Assembly: GCF_900105755.1 (NCBI RefSeq)
Contig: NZ_FNTQ01000001.1
Span: 3,410,001-3,474,000 of the forward strand
Direction: 5' to 3'
From: Streptomyces sp. Ag109_O5-10
Lineage (GTDB): Bacteria > Actinomycetota > Actinomycetes > Streptomycetales > Streptomycetaceae
DNA length: 64,000 nucleotides
Shown: one piece after another, positions 24,651 through 32,147 of the stretch
Layout of the letters: each line of letters begins with the position of its first letter
Numbering within the stretch: the stretch's first letter is position 1
The notes under the pieces: model-generated
Seen by the model: the letters and a program-made list of their open reading frames with translations, nothing else
The model's database searches: none
What the model was told of the DNA's origin: nothing
Position numbers and translations under genes: made by a program

Positions 24651-26474
24651 TTATCCCAGCCGCTCCACCAGCGCCCGGTACTCCGCCCACAGCTCCTTCG
24701 GCGTGTGCTCACCGAAGGTGTCGAGGTGGTCGGGGACGAGCGCCGCCTCCTCCCGCCAGACCTCCTTGTCGACGGTCAGCAGGAAGTCGAGGTCGCTGTC
24801 GTCGAGGTCGAGCCCGTCGGTGTCGAGGGCGTCCCGCGTCGGCAGCACGCCGATCGGCGTCTCCACGCCGTCCGCCTTGCCGTCCAGCCGCTCCACGATC
24901 CACTTCAGGACACGGGAGTTCTCGCCGAAGCCGGGCCAGACGAACTTGCCCTCGTCGTTCTTGCGGAACCAGTTGACGTAGTAGATCTTCGGCAGCTTGG
25001 CCTGGTCCTTGTCCTTGGCCACGTCGATCCAGTGGGCCATGTAGTCGCCCATGTTGTAGCCGCAGAACGGCAGCATCGCGAACGGGTCGCGGCGCAGCTC
25101 GCCGACCTTGCCCTCGGCGGCGGCGGTCTTCTCGGAGGCCACGTTGGCACCCAGGAAGACGCCGTGGTTCCAGTCGAAGGACTCGGTCACCAGCGGGACG
25201 GCGGTGGCGCGGCGGCCGCCGAAGAGGATCGCCGAGATCGGCACGCCCTTGGGGTCCTCCCACTCCGGCGCGATGATCGGGCACTGGGCGGCGGGGACGG
25301 TGAAGCGGGCGTTGGGGTGGGCGGCCGGGGTCTCGGAGCCCGGCGTCCAGTCGTTGCCCTTCCAGTCCGTGAGGTGGGCCGGAAGCTCCTCCGTCATGCC
25401 CTCCCACCAGACGTCGTCGTCGTCCGTGAGCGCGACGTTGGTGAAGACCGCGTTGCCCCACAGCGTCTTCATCGCGTTGGCGTTGGTGTGCTCACCGGTG
25501 CCGGGCGCGACGCCGAAGAAGCCGGCCTCGGGGTTGATCGCGTAGAGGCGGCCGTCGGCGCCGAACCGCATCCAGGCGATGTCGTCGCCGATCGTCTCGA
25601 CGGTCCAGCCGGAGACGGTGGGCTCCAGCATGGCGAGGTTCGTCTTGCCGCAGGCGCTCGGGAAGGCCGCGGCGACGTACTTGGACTCGCCCTGCGGGGG
25701 CGTGAGCTTGAGGATCAGCATGTGCTCGGCGAGCCAGCCCTCGTCGCGCGCCATGACGGAGGCGATGCGCAGGGCGTAGCACTTCTTGCCGAGCAGGGCG
25801 TTGCCGCCGTAGCCGGAGCCGTAGGACCAGATCTCGCGGGACTCGGGGAAGTGCGAGATGTACTTGGTCTGGTTGCACGGCCAGGGGACGTCGGCCTCGC
25901 CCTCCGCGAGGGGCGCGCCGAGGGTGTGGACGGCCTTGACGAAGAAGCCGTCGTCGCCGAGCTCGTCGAGGACGGCCTGGCCCATGCGCGTCATCGTGCG
26001 CATCGAGGCGGCGACGTACGCCGAGTCCGTGATCTCCACGCCGAGGGCGGACAGCGGCGAGCCGAGGGGACCCATGCAGAACGGGACGACGTACATCGTC
26101 CGGCCCTTCATCGAGCCGCGGAACAGGCCCTTCTCGCCACTGAAGATCTCCCGCATCTCCGCGGGGGCCTTCCAGTGGTTGGTCGGGCCGGCGTCCTGCT
26201 CCCGCTCGGAGCAGATGAACGTGCGGTCCTCGACCCGGGCGACGTCGGTCGGGTCGGAGGCCGCGTAGTAGGAGTGGGGGCGCTTGATCGGGTCGAGCTT
26301 CTTGAAGGTGCCCTTCGCCACGAGCTCCTCGCACAGTCGCTCGTACTCGGCCTCGGATCCGTCACACCAGACCACGCTGTCCGGTTGCGTCAGTTCGGCG
26401 ATCTCGTTGACCCACGAGACCAGTTCCTGATGTTTGGTGGGGATGACGGGGGGAGCCGCGATGTCGCGCGCCAC
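24651..26474 (-). CDS. pckG: Phosphoenolpyruvate carboxykinase (GTP)
   Basis: The 607-aa enzyme converts oxaloacetate plus GTP to PEP, CO2 and GDP at the entry to gluconeogenesis. The GTP-type kinase loop PSACGKTN is present, with active-site Cys275 and Lys277. Other family blocks are intact, including [23 protein letters not shown] (in part), [12 protein letters not shown] and [13 protein letters not shown]. Length is normal for the family. GTG at 26472-26474 follows AGGAG by 6 nt; longer readings run into untranslated leader. A tiny upstream ORF at 26569-26592 lies in the leader. Confidence 0.97.
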   Translation of the reverse strand: MARDIAAPPVIPTKHQELVSWVNEIAELTQPDSVVWCDGSEAEYERLCEELVAKGTFKKLDPIKRPHSYYAASDPTDVARVEDRTFICSEREQDAGPTNHWKAPAEMREIFSGEKGLFRGSMKGRTMYVVPFCMGPLGSPLSALGVEITDSAYVAASMRTMTRMGQAVLDELGDDGFFVKAVHTLGAPLAEGEADVPWPCNQTKYISHFPESREIWSYGSGYGGNALLGKKCYALRIASVMARDEGWLAEHMLILKLTPPQGESKYVAAAFPSACGKTNLAMLEPTVSGWTVETIGDDIAWMRFGADGRLYAINPEAGFFGVAPGTGEHTNANAMKTLWGNAVFTNVALTDDDDVWWEGMTEELPAHLTDWKGNDWTPGSETPAAHPNARFTVPAAQCPIIAPEWEDPKGVPISAILFGGRRATAVPLVTESFDWNHGVFLGANVASEKTAAAEGKVGELRRDPFAMLPFCGYNMGDYMAHWIDVAKDKDQAKLPKIYYVNWFRKNDEGKFVWPGFGENSRVLKWIVERLDGKADGVETPIGVLPTRDALDTDGLDLDDSDLDFLLTVDKEVWREEAALVPDHLDTFGEHTPKELWAEYRALVERLG

Positions 26475-26568
26475 GATTGCTCCTAAATGAGGGATTTTTG
26501 ATCTTTTGGCCCGGCTTTCAGGCCTTGCTTGCCCCGTGGGGGCTGCGACCCGGATGCTTCGTAGCCGC

Positions 26569-26592
26569 TCATCCGGTGCCGACCGCACTCAT
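26569..26592 (-). CDS. Seven-codon leader ORF upstream of pckG
   Basis: GGAGG-ATCAA-ATG gives a near-ideal ribosome site for a 7-residue peptide (MSAVGTG) that stops 95 nt before the pckG GTG. The peptide holds no run of a regulatory amino acid. It is called only because the ribosome site is unusually good for a minimal ORF in a leader that also contains hairpins. Confidence 0.35.
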   Translation of the reverse strand: MSAVGTG

Positions 26593-26804
26593 TTGATCCT
26601 CCGACTGGATCTCCCATCTGTCCAGAGGGAGTCACAGATGAGCGACGTGAGGAAGGCCACGGTTTCTGGGTCCACCTGCGTTTCTTTGCGTCCACATTGA
26701 GTTCGCCTCAAGGTCTTTTTGCTCACCGATGCGAGCCGACGCGAGCGCAACCGGGACTCCGTGAGACGATGGCCACTCTCGGCCGGTGATGGAGCGGGAC
26801 TGAT

Positions 26805-26828
26805 CCGTAACTTACGGTTCCGTAGGTA
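26805..26828. promoter_or_regulatory. Overlapping palindromes at the hemolysin III-type gene start
   Basis: CCGTAA-C-TTACGG (26805-26817) is perfect. It overlaps a second dyad ACTTACGG-TT-CCGTAGGT (26810-26827, one mismatch), ending 4 nt before ATG 26831. The arrangement looks like a TetR-type operator sitting on the -10 region of a leaderless or near-leaderless transcript. Confidence 0.55.
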
Positions 26829-26830
26829 CG

Positions 26831-27556
26831 ATGCCCCTCATGACTGCGTCCGCCCCCGACGCGCCCTCGGAACCGCCGGCCGCCGGCCGCGGTCCCGCAG
26901 CGCTCTCGTCCCTGTCGCAACAGGTCAAGCCCAAACTGCGCGGCTGGCTGCACCTGGGCATGTTCCCGGCCGTACTCGTAGCGGGCCTCGTCCTCACCGC
27001 CCTCGCCGACTCACCGCGCGGCCGCATCGCCTGCGGGATCTTCGCCCTGACGGCGTGCCTGCTGTTCGGCGTGAGCGCGCTCTACCACCGGGGCAACTGG
27101 AGTCCGCGCATGGACGGCGTGCTGCGCAGACTCGACCACGCCAACATCTTCCTGATCATCGCGGGCACCTACACCCCGCTGACCCTGCTGCTCCTGCCCG
27201 CCGCCAAGGGCCAGTGGCTGCTGTGGGGCATCTGGGCCGCGGCGGCCGCGGGCATCGCCTTCCGGGTCTTCTGGGTCGGCGCCCCGCGCTGGCTGTACAC
27301 GCCCTGCTACATAGCGATGGGCTGGGCGGCGGTCTTCTACCTGCCCGACTTCATGCGCACCGGCGGTATCGCCGTCCTGGTCCTGGTGATCGTAGGCGGC
27401 CTGCTCTACAGCGCGGGCGGCGTGATCTACGGCATCAAGCGCCCGAACCCGTCACCGCGGTACTTCGGCTTCCACGAGGTGTTCCACTCCTTCACGCTGG
27501 CCGCGTTCGTCGTGCACTACGTCGGCATCTCCCTGGTGGCCTACCAGCACGCATAG
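26831..27556 (+). CDS. Hemolysin III / TrhA (PAQR-family) membrane protein
   Basis: The 241-aa protein has seven predicted membrane segments and the PAQR metal-binding motifs: SALYHR near the end of segment 2, RRLDHANIFLIIAGTYTP, and the C-terminal HEVFHSFTLAAFVVHYV histidines. Bacterial members (TrhA) influence membrane energetics and fluidity; the name hemolysin is historical. ATG 26831 has only weak AGG nearby and ATG 26840 is an alternative. The operator-like palindromes end a few bases before the start. Its gene-order homologue in mycobacteria lies beside a DUF255 gene, which here is about 10 kb away. Confidence 0.9.
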   Translation: MPLMTASAPDAPSEPPAAGRGPAALSSLSQQVKPKLRGWLHLGMFPAVLVAGLVLTALADSPRGRIACGIFALTACLLFGVSALYHRGNWSPRMDGVLRRLDHANIFLIIAGTYTPLTLLLLPAAKGQWLLWGIWAAAAAGIAFRVFWVGAPRWLYTPCYIAMGWAAVFYLPDFMRTGGIAVLVLVIVGGLLYSAGGVIYGIKRPNPSPRYFGFHEVFHSFTLAAFVVHYVGISLVAYQHA

Positions 27557-27575
27557 CTCCACCGCCGCTTCTCCA

Positions 27576-27610
27576 GGCGGCCACGGCTCCCGAGCCGTGG
27601 CCGCCTTTTT
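27576..27610 (+). terminator. Strong intrinsic terminator
   Basis: A perfect 13-bp stem (27576-27588 with 27593-27605), a 4-nt loop and a TTTTT run (27606-27610) lie 20 bp after the hemolysin III-type stop. This is the clearest classical rho-independent terminator in the window. Confidence 0.92.
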
Positions 27611-27645
27611 CATGCCCTCCCGCACATGACGACATCAGCTCGCCA

Positions 27646-27695
27646 TTGACAGTTACTAGATTTTGAAAGCTACTATCATTTCATGGCTACTGTCA
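27646..27695 (+). promoter_or_regulatory. MFS-TetR promoter with three 17-bp-spaced repeats
   Basis: A -35 TTGACA (27646-27651) precedes AGTTACTAG (27651), AGCTACTAT (27668) and GGCTACTGT (27685), near-identical octamers exactly 17 bp apart. The last copy overlaps codons 2-4. A looser AGATTTTGAAAGCT dyad (27658-27671) and a TGACAGT/ACTGTCA pair (27647, 27689) are superimposed. This AT-rich patch is probably bound by the downstream TetR protein. Confidence 0.55.
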
Positions 27696-29251
27696 CTCGT
27701 CCCGAAGAGACGCATCAGAACCCCCGCCGGTGGTGGGCCCTCGGTGCCCTGGTCGCGAGCATGCTGGTGCTCGGCTTCGACACGACGATCCTCAACGTGG
27801 CGCTCCCGACGATGGCCGGGGAGCTCGGCGCCACCACCAGCCAGCAGCAGTGGATGGCGGACGCGTACGTCATCGTCTTCGCGTCGCTGATGCTCCCCGC
27901 CGGACTCCTCGGCGACCGCTTCGGCCGCCGCCGGATGCTGGTCGTGGGCCTCCTGATCTTCCTGGCCGGGTCGGTGATGGGCTCGCTGGCCGGAGACGTG
28001 CACTGGGTGATCGCCGCCCGCGCCTCGATGGGCGTCGGCGCCGCGCTGGTGATGCCGCTCGCGATGTCCGTGCTGCCCTCGCTGTTCGGGCCGTCCGAGC
28101 GCACCCGGGCCGTCGGGATCGTCTCGGCCGCCTCGGCGCTCGGCCTGCCGCTCGGCCCGATCATCGGCGGCTTCCTGCTCAACCACTTCTGGTGGGGCTC
28201 GGTCTTCCTGATCAACGTGCCGATGGCCGCCATCGGCGTCGCCGCCTGCGTCCTCCTGCTGCCCGAGACCAGCGACCCCGCCTCCCCCACGGTCGACGTC
28301 CTCTCCACCGCGCTCACCGCGATCGGCCTCGGCGCCCTGGTCTACGCGATCATCGAGGCCCCCGACCGCGGCATGGGCGACCCGCTGGTCCTCGCCCTGT
28401 TCGCGGTCGCCGTCGTCCTGGTCACCGCCCTGGTGCTGCGCGAGCGCCGGGCCCAGCGCCCGATGCTCGACATGGAACTCCTCACCCACCGCGGCTTCCT
28501 GCTCAACACCCTCGCCGCGACCCTGGTGATGTTCGTGCTGTCCGGCCTGATGTTCGTACTGCCGCCCTACCTCCAGGCCGTCCTCGGCAACGACGCCTTC
28601 GGCACCGGCCTGCGGCTGCTGCCCATGATGGGCGGCCTCATCGTCGCCGCTCGGGCCGCCCAGCCGGTCGTCGCCCGCTTCGGCGCCCGCGCCGTGGTCG
28701 CCGCGGGCCTGGTCGTCCTCGCCTTCGCCGCCCTGCTCGGCAGCCGCACCTCGGTCAGCGACGGCTACGGCTTCACCGCGCTGTGGCTCTCCGTCGCCGG
28801 CCTCGGCTTCGGCTTCTCCGTGGTCCCCTCCATGGACGGCGCCCTCGGCGCCCTGCCCGCGAACCGGGCCGGCAGCGGCTCCGGGCTGCTGATGACGACG
28901 CGCCAGGTCGGCGGCGCGATCGGCATCGCCCTGCTCGGCAGCCTGCTGGCCAGTACCCTCCGTGACCGCCTCGACGTCACCGGCCTGCCCGCCCCGCTCG
29001 GCCACACCGCGGGCGAGTCGGTGGTCGCCGCCCACCTGGTCGCCGAGAAGACCGGCTCCGCCCGCCTCGTCGCCTCCGCCGACGCCTCCTACGTGCACGG
29101 CATGGGCCTCGTCCTGCTGGTGTGCGGCATCGCCGCGCTCGCCACCGCCCTGCTGGCCGCCGCGCTCCTGCCCAACACCCCCACCCAGCGCCGTACCGAA
29201 GGAGACGAGTCCCCGGCCGTGGCCGCCGCCACCGCCGATGCCGGACAATGA
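27683..29251 (+). CDS. MFS drug-efflux transporter, DHA2 (EmrB/QacA) type
   Basis: The 522-aa protein has 14 membrane segments. DHA2 motifs are present: LDTTILNVALP-like FDTTILNVALPTM, the loop motif GLLGDRFGRRRML, and the motif C-like GPIIGGFL. The family exports drugs or toxic metabolites by proton antiport across the membrane. ATG 27683 overlaps a regulatory repeat, so leader and operator coincide. The TetR-family gene begins within the stop codon (ATGA), so exporter and regulator are coupled. The substrate is unknown. Confidence 0.92.
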   Translation: MATVTRPEETHQNPRRWWALGALVASMLVLGFDTTILNVALPTMAGELGATTSQQQWMADAYVIVFASLMLPAGLLGDRFGRRRMLVVGLLIFLAGSVMGSLAGDVHWVIAARASMGVGAALVMPLAMSVLPSLFGPSERTRAVGIVSAASALGLPLGPIIGGFLLNHFWWGSVFLINVPMAAIGVAACVLLLPETSDPASPTVDVLSTALTAIGLGALVYAIIEAPDRGMGDPLVLALFAVAVVLVTALVLRERRAQRPMLDMELLTHRGFLLNTLAATLVMFVLSGLMFVLPPYLQAVLGNDAFGTGLRLLPMMGGLIVAARAAQPVVARFGARAVVAAGLVVLAFAALLGSRTSVSDGYGFTALWLSVAGLGFGFSVVPSMDGALGALPANRAGSGSGLLMTTRQVGGAIGIALLGSLLASTLRDRLDVTGLPAPLGHTAGESVVAAHLVAEKTGSARLVASADASYVHGMGLVLLVCGIAALATALLAAALLPNTPTQRRTEGDESPAVAAATADAGQ

Positions 29252-29871
29252 CCGGCATGACGGCACCGCACACCTCCCCCCAGCCCGGCCTCCGCGAACG
29301 GAAGAAGATCAAGACCCGCGAGGCCATCCGTGCGGCCACGTACGCGCTGGTCGAGGTGCAGGGCTGGGACGCCACGACGATCGAGCAGATCGCCGACCGT
29401 GCCGAGGTGTCGCCGTCGACGGTCTTCCGGTACTTCCCGACCAAGGAGGACATCGTCCTCACGGACGAGTACGACTTGCTGATCATGGAAGAGCTCCGGT
29501 CGCGGCCCGCCGACGAGCCGTGGCCGACGTCCCTCCGCTATGTGATGCACCGGGCGATCCGGCTGGGCGTCAAGGACGATCCGGTGGTCTCCCGGCTGCG
29601 CACCCGGCTGATGGTCGAGGTCCCCTCGGTGCGCTCCCGGATGATGGAGAGCATGTCGTCCACCGGGCGCCTGCTCTGCCAGGCCATCGGGGAGCGCACC
29701 GGCCGTGACCCCGACAGCCTGGAGGTCCGGGTCTACGCGATGTCCTTCGTCGGCGGGCTGATGGAGGTATCGATGTACTGGGCGGAGAACGCGCACGAGG
29801 GCGACTTCGAGGCCCTCGTCGACCGCGCCCTGGACGTCATCGAGTACGGCCTGCCCCCGGAAAACCGCTGA
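29248..29871 (+). CDS. TetR-family transcriptional regulator
   Basis: This 207-aa protein has an N-terminal TetR HTH (about residues 14-60: RERKKIKTREAIRAAT, TTIEQIADRAEVSPSTVFRYFPTKED in part) and a ligand-binding C-terminal domain of the type seen in MftR-like regulators. Its ATG overlaps the MFS stop by 4 nt. It most likely represses its own operon by binding the AT-rich repeats at 27646-27695 and is released by an exporter substrate. Confidence 0.92.
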   Translation: MTGMTAPHTSPQPGLRERKKIKTREAIRAATYALVEVQGWDATTIEQIADRAEVSPSTVFRYFPTKEDIVLTDEYDLLIMEELRSRPADEPWPTSLRYVMHRAIRLGVKDDPVVSRLRTRLMVEVPSVRSRMMESMSSTGRLLCQAIGERTGRDPDSLEVRVYAMSFVGGLMEVSMYWAENAHEGDFEALVDRALDVIEYGLPPENR

Positions 29872-29904
29872 GGTCACGGCCGCCACCCGTGCCATCCTGA
29901 CCAG

Positions 29905-30627
29905 GTGAACGCTTCCCAGATCCAGGTCGAAGTCGCCCCCGAGCTGGCCCTGTTCGTCCCGCACGCCCGCCGCGTCGGCGTCCACCCCCTCGCCGTCGAC
30001 GGCGTCTCGACCCTCGGCCACGTCATCGAGTCCCTGGGCGTCCCCCTGACGGAGGTGGGCGCCCTGGTGGTGGACGGCCGGGAGGTCCCCGTGGCGCACG
30101 TCCCGGCGCACGGCGAGCGGGTGGCCGTACGCCCGGTCGCCCGCCCGCAGCGCGTCCCCGGCGCCCCGCTCCGCTTCCTCCTCGACGTCCACCTCGGCAC
30201 CCTCGCCCGCCGCCTCCGCCTGCTCGGCGTGGACGCGGCGTACGAGTCGACGGACATCGGCGACCCGGCCCTCGCCGCCCGCTCGGCGGCCGAGAAGCGC
30301 GTCCTGCTCAGCCGCGACCGGGGCCTGCTGCGCCGCCGTGAACTCTGGGCGGGCGGGTACGTCTACAGCACCGGCCCCGACGACCAGCTCCGCGACGTCC
30401 TCGACCGGTTCGCCCCCGACATGCGCCCCTGGACCCGCTGCACCGCCTGCAACGGCCTGCTGCGGGAGGCCACGAAGGACGAGGTGGCGGACCAGCTGAA
30501 GGGCGGGACACAGAAGTCGTACGACGTCTTCGCGCAGTGCGCGGAGTGCGGGCGCGCGTACTGGAAGGGCGCGCACCACCAGCAGCTGGAGGCCATCGTG
30601 GCGCGCGCCCTCGCCGAGTTCGCCTGA
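29905..30627 (+). CDS. Mut7-C RNase-domain protein with N-terminal ubiquitin-like region
   Basis: The 240-aa protein has an N-terminal beta-grasp/ubiquitin-like segment (about residues 1-80) followed by the Mut7-C domain: FLLDVHLGTLARRLRLLGVDAAYE, then LLSRDRGLLRRR with PIN-like acidic residues. A C-terminal zinc ribbon carries CTACNGLL...CAECGRAYW. Mut7-C proteins are predicted ribonucleases related to the PIN fold; the Mut7-C plus ThiS-like fusion is a known bacterial arrangement. GTG 29905 has only a weak AGG upstream. It converges tightly with the UDP-glucose dehydrogenase gene, with an 18-nt gap. Confidence 0.85.
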   Translation: MNASQIQVEVAPELALFVPHARRVGVHPLAVDGVSTLGHVIESLGVPLTEVGALVVDGREVPVAHVPAHGERVAVRPVARPQRVPGAPLRFLLDVHLGTLARRLRLLGVDAAYESTDIGDPALAARSAAEKRVLLSRDRGLLRRRELWAGGYVYSTGPDDQLRDVLDRFAPDMRPWTRCTACNGLLREATKDEVADQLKGGTQKSYDVFAQCAECGRAYWKGAHHQQLEAIVARALAEFA

Positions 30628-30645
30628 CCTTCCGCCGGCTGAGGG

Positions 30646-32016
30646 TCAGTTGCGGCCCAGCGCCCGGTACTCCCAGCCGGCCGCGCGCCACTGGGCGGGG
30701 TCGAGGGCGTGCCGGCCGTCCACGACCCGGCGCCGGTTCACCACCGCGCCCATGACCTCCGGGTCGATCTCCCGAAACTGCGTCCACTCGGTGAGCAGGA
30801 CCACGACGTCGGCGCCGGTCGCGGCCTGCAGCGCGTCGGTCCCGTACGCCAGCTCGGGGTGGACGCGGCGGGCGTTGTCCATCGCCACCGGGTCGTAGAC
30901 CGTCACGTGGGCGCCGGCCCGGTGCAGCCCGGCGGCGACGTCCAGCGCGGGGGCGTCGCGGATGTCGTCGGAGTTGGGCTTGAAGGCCGCCCCGAGCGCG
31001 GCCACCTTCGTCCCGGCGAGATCGCCGCCGGCCAGCTCGCGGACCAGGTCCACGGTACGGGCCCGGCGGCGCTGGTTGATCGCGTCCACCTCGCGCAGGA
31101 AGGCGACCGCCTGGGCGACGTCCAGTTCCTCGGCGCGGTGGATGAACGCCCTGATGTCCTTGGGCAGGCAGCCGCCGCCGAAGCCCAGACCGGGCTTCAG
31201 GAACCGGCCGCCGATCCGGTCGTCGTAGGCCAGCGCCTCGGCCAGCCGGTGCACGTCGGCGCCGGTGGCCTCGCAGACCTCCGCCATGGCGTTGATGTAC
31301 GAGATCTTCGTGGCCAGGAAGGAGTTGGCGGCGACCTTGACCAGTTCGGCGGTCGGCAGGTCGGCGACCACCACCGGGGTGCCCTGCGCGATGACCGGGG
31401 CGAACGCGGCGCGCAGTTGCTGCTCCGCCCACGCGGACTCGGTGCCGAACACCAGCCGGTCCGGGTGCAGGGTGTCCTCCACCGCGAAGCCCTCCCGCAG
31501 GAACTCCGGGTTCCAGGCCAGCTCCACGGCGTCCCCGGCCGGGGCGGTGGTACGGACCAGCTCGGCGAGGCGGGCCGCGGTGCCCACCGGCACCGTCGAC
31601 TTCCCGACCACCAGGGCCCGGCGGTTCAGGTGCCGGGCCAGCTCGGTCACCGCGCCTTCGACGTAGCGCAGGTCGGCGGCGTAGGAGCCGGGCTGCTGCG
31701 GGGTGCCCACGCAGACGAAGTGGATGTCGCCGAACTCGGCGGCCTCCGCGAGGCTGGTCGTGAAGTGCAGCCTGCCTGACTCCTGGGCCTTGACCAGGAG
31801 TTCGGGCAGTCCTGGCTCGAAGAAGGGCACCTGCCCGGCTCTCAGCAGCTCGATCTTGCCGGGGTCGACGTCGACGCCGAGGACCTCGTAGCCGAGCGCC
31901 GCCATGCACACGGCGTGCGTGGCGCCCAGGTAGCCGGTGCCGATGACCGTGAGACGGGGGGCGTCGGCGCCGACGGTGGATCCGGTGCCGTAGGTGGCGG
32001 CGGGCAGGGTGTCCAT
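30646..32016 (-). CDS. UDP-glucose/GDP-mannose dehydrogenase family, probable UDP-glucose 6-dehydrogenase
   Basis: The 456-aa protein has an N-terminal Rossmann motif (VIGTGYLGATHAV, about residues 24-36), WNPEFLREGFAVED and FLATKISYINAMAEVCE typical of UDP-glucose dehydrogenases. The catalytic cysteine is Cys283 in GGGCLPKD, and the C-terminal GAAFKPNSDDIRD block is present. The enzyme oxidises UDP-glucose to UDP-glucuronate with two NAD+. ATG at 32014-32016 follows GGAGG. It lies downstream of two beta-helix genes and a GT2 gene on the same strand, with a hairpin at 32114-32144 between, so it is probably the sugar-nucleotide supplier of that set. Confidence 0.92.
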   Translation of the reverse strand: MDTLPAATYGTGSTVGADAPRLTVIGTGYLGATHAVCMAALGYEVLGVDVDPGKIELLRAGQVPFFEPGLPELLVKAQESGRLHFTTSLAEAAEFGDIHFVCVGTPQQPGSYAADLRYVEGAVTELARHLNRRALVVGKSTVPVGTAARLAELVRTTAPAGDAVELAWNPEFLREGFAVEDTLHPDRLVFGTESAWAEQQLRAAFAPVIAQGTPVVVADLPTAELVKVAANSFLATKISYINAMAEVCEATGADVHRLAEALAYDDRIGGRFLKPGLGFGGGCLPKDIRAFIHRAEELDVAQAVAFLREVDAINQRRRARTVDLVRELAGGDLAGTKVAALGAAFKPNSDDIRDAPALDVAAGLHRAGAHVTVYDPVAMDNARRVHPELAYGTDALQAATGADVVVLLTEWTQFREIDPEVMGAVVNRRRVVDGRHALDPAQWRAAGWEYRALGRN

Positions 32017-32113
32017 GATGCCTCCGAGGGGGTTTCCGGGCTGGAAGCGCGCATGCCGAGGACGCGCGTGGGTGCGATGGGTGCGGTGGGTGAAGGAGAG
32101 GGAGCCGCGACCA

Positions 32114-32144
32114 CGTGGGGCCCGGGTGCGGACCGGGCCCCACG
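32114..32144. terminator. Hairpin between the beta-helix and ugd genes
   Basis: A perfect 12-bp stem (32114-32125 with 32133-32144) with a 7-nt loop lies directly after the beta-helix stop. It may terminate or attenuate transcription before the dehydrogenase gene. Confidence 0.65.
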
Positions 32145-32147
32145 CCG

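Larger units (their letters stand above)
26475..26830. other. Divergent promoter region of pckG and the hemolysin III-type gene
   Basis: These 356 bases hold no protein-coding gene of normal size. They contain the pckG leader with the 7-codon ORF at 26569-26592, a GCCCC-rich hairpin near 26530-26545, a small TTGAG/CTCAA stem followed by T's near 26697-26722, and the palindromic operator of the plus-strand gene at 26805-26828. Confidence 0.6.
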
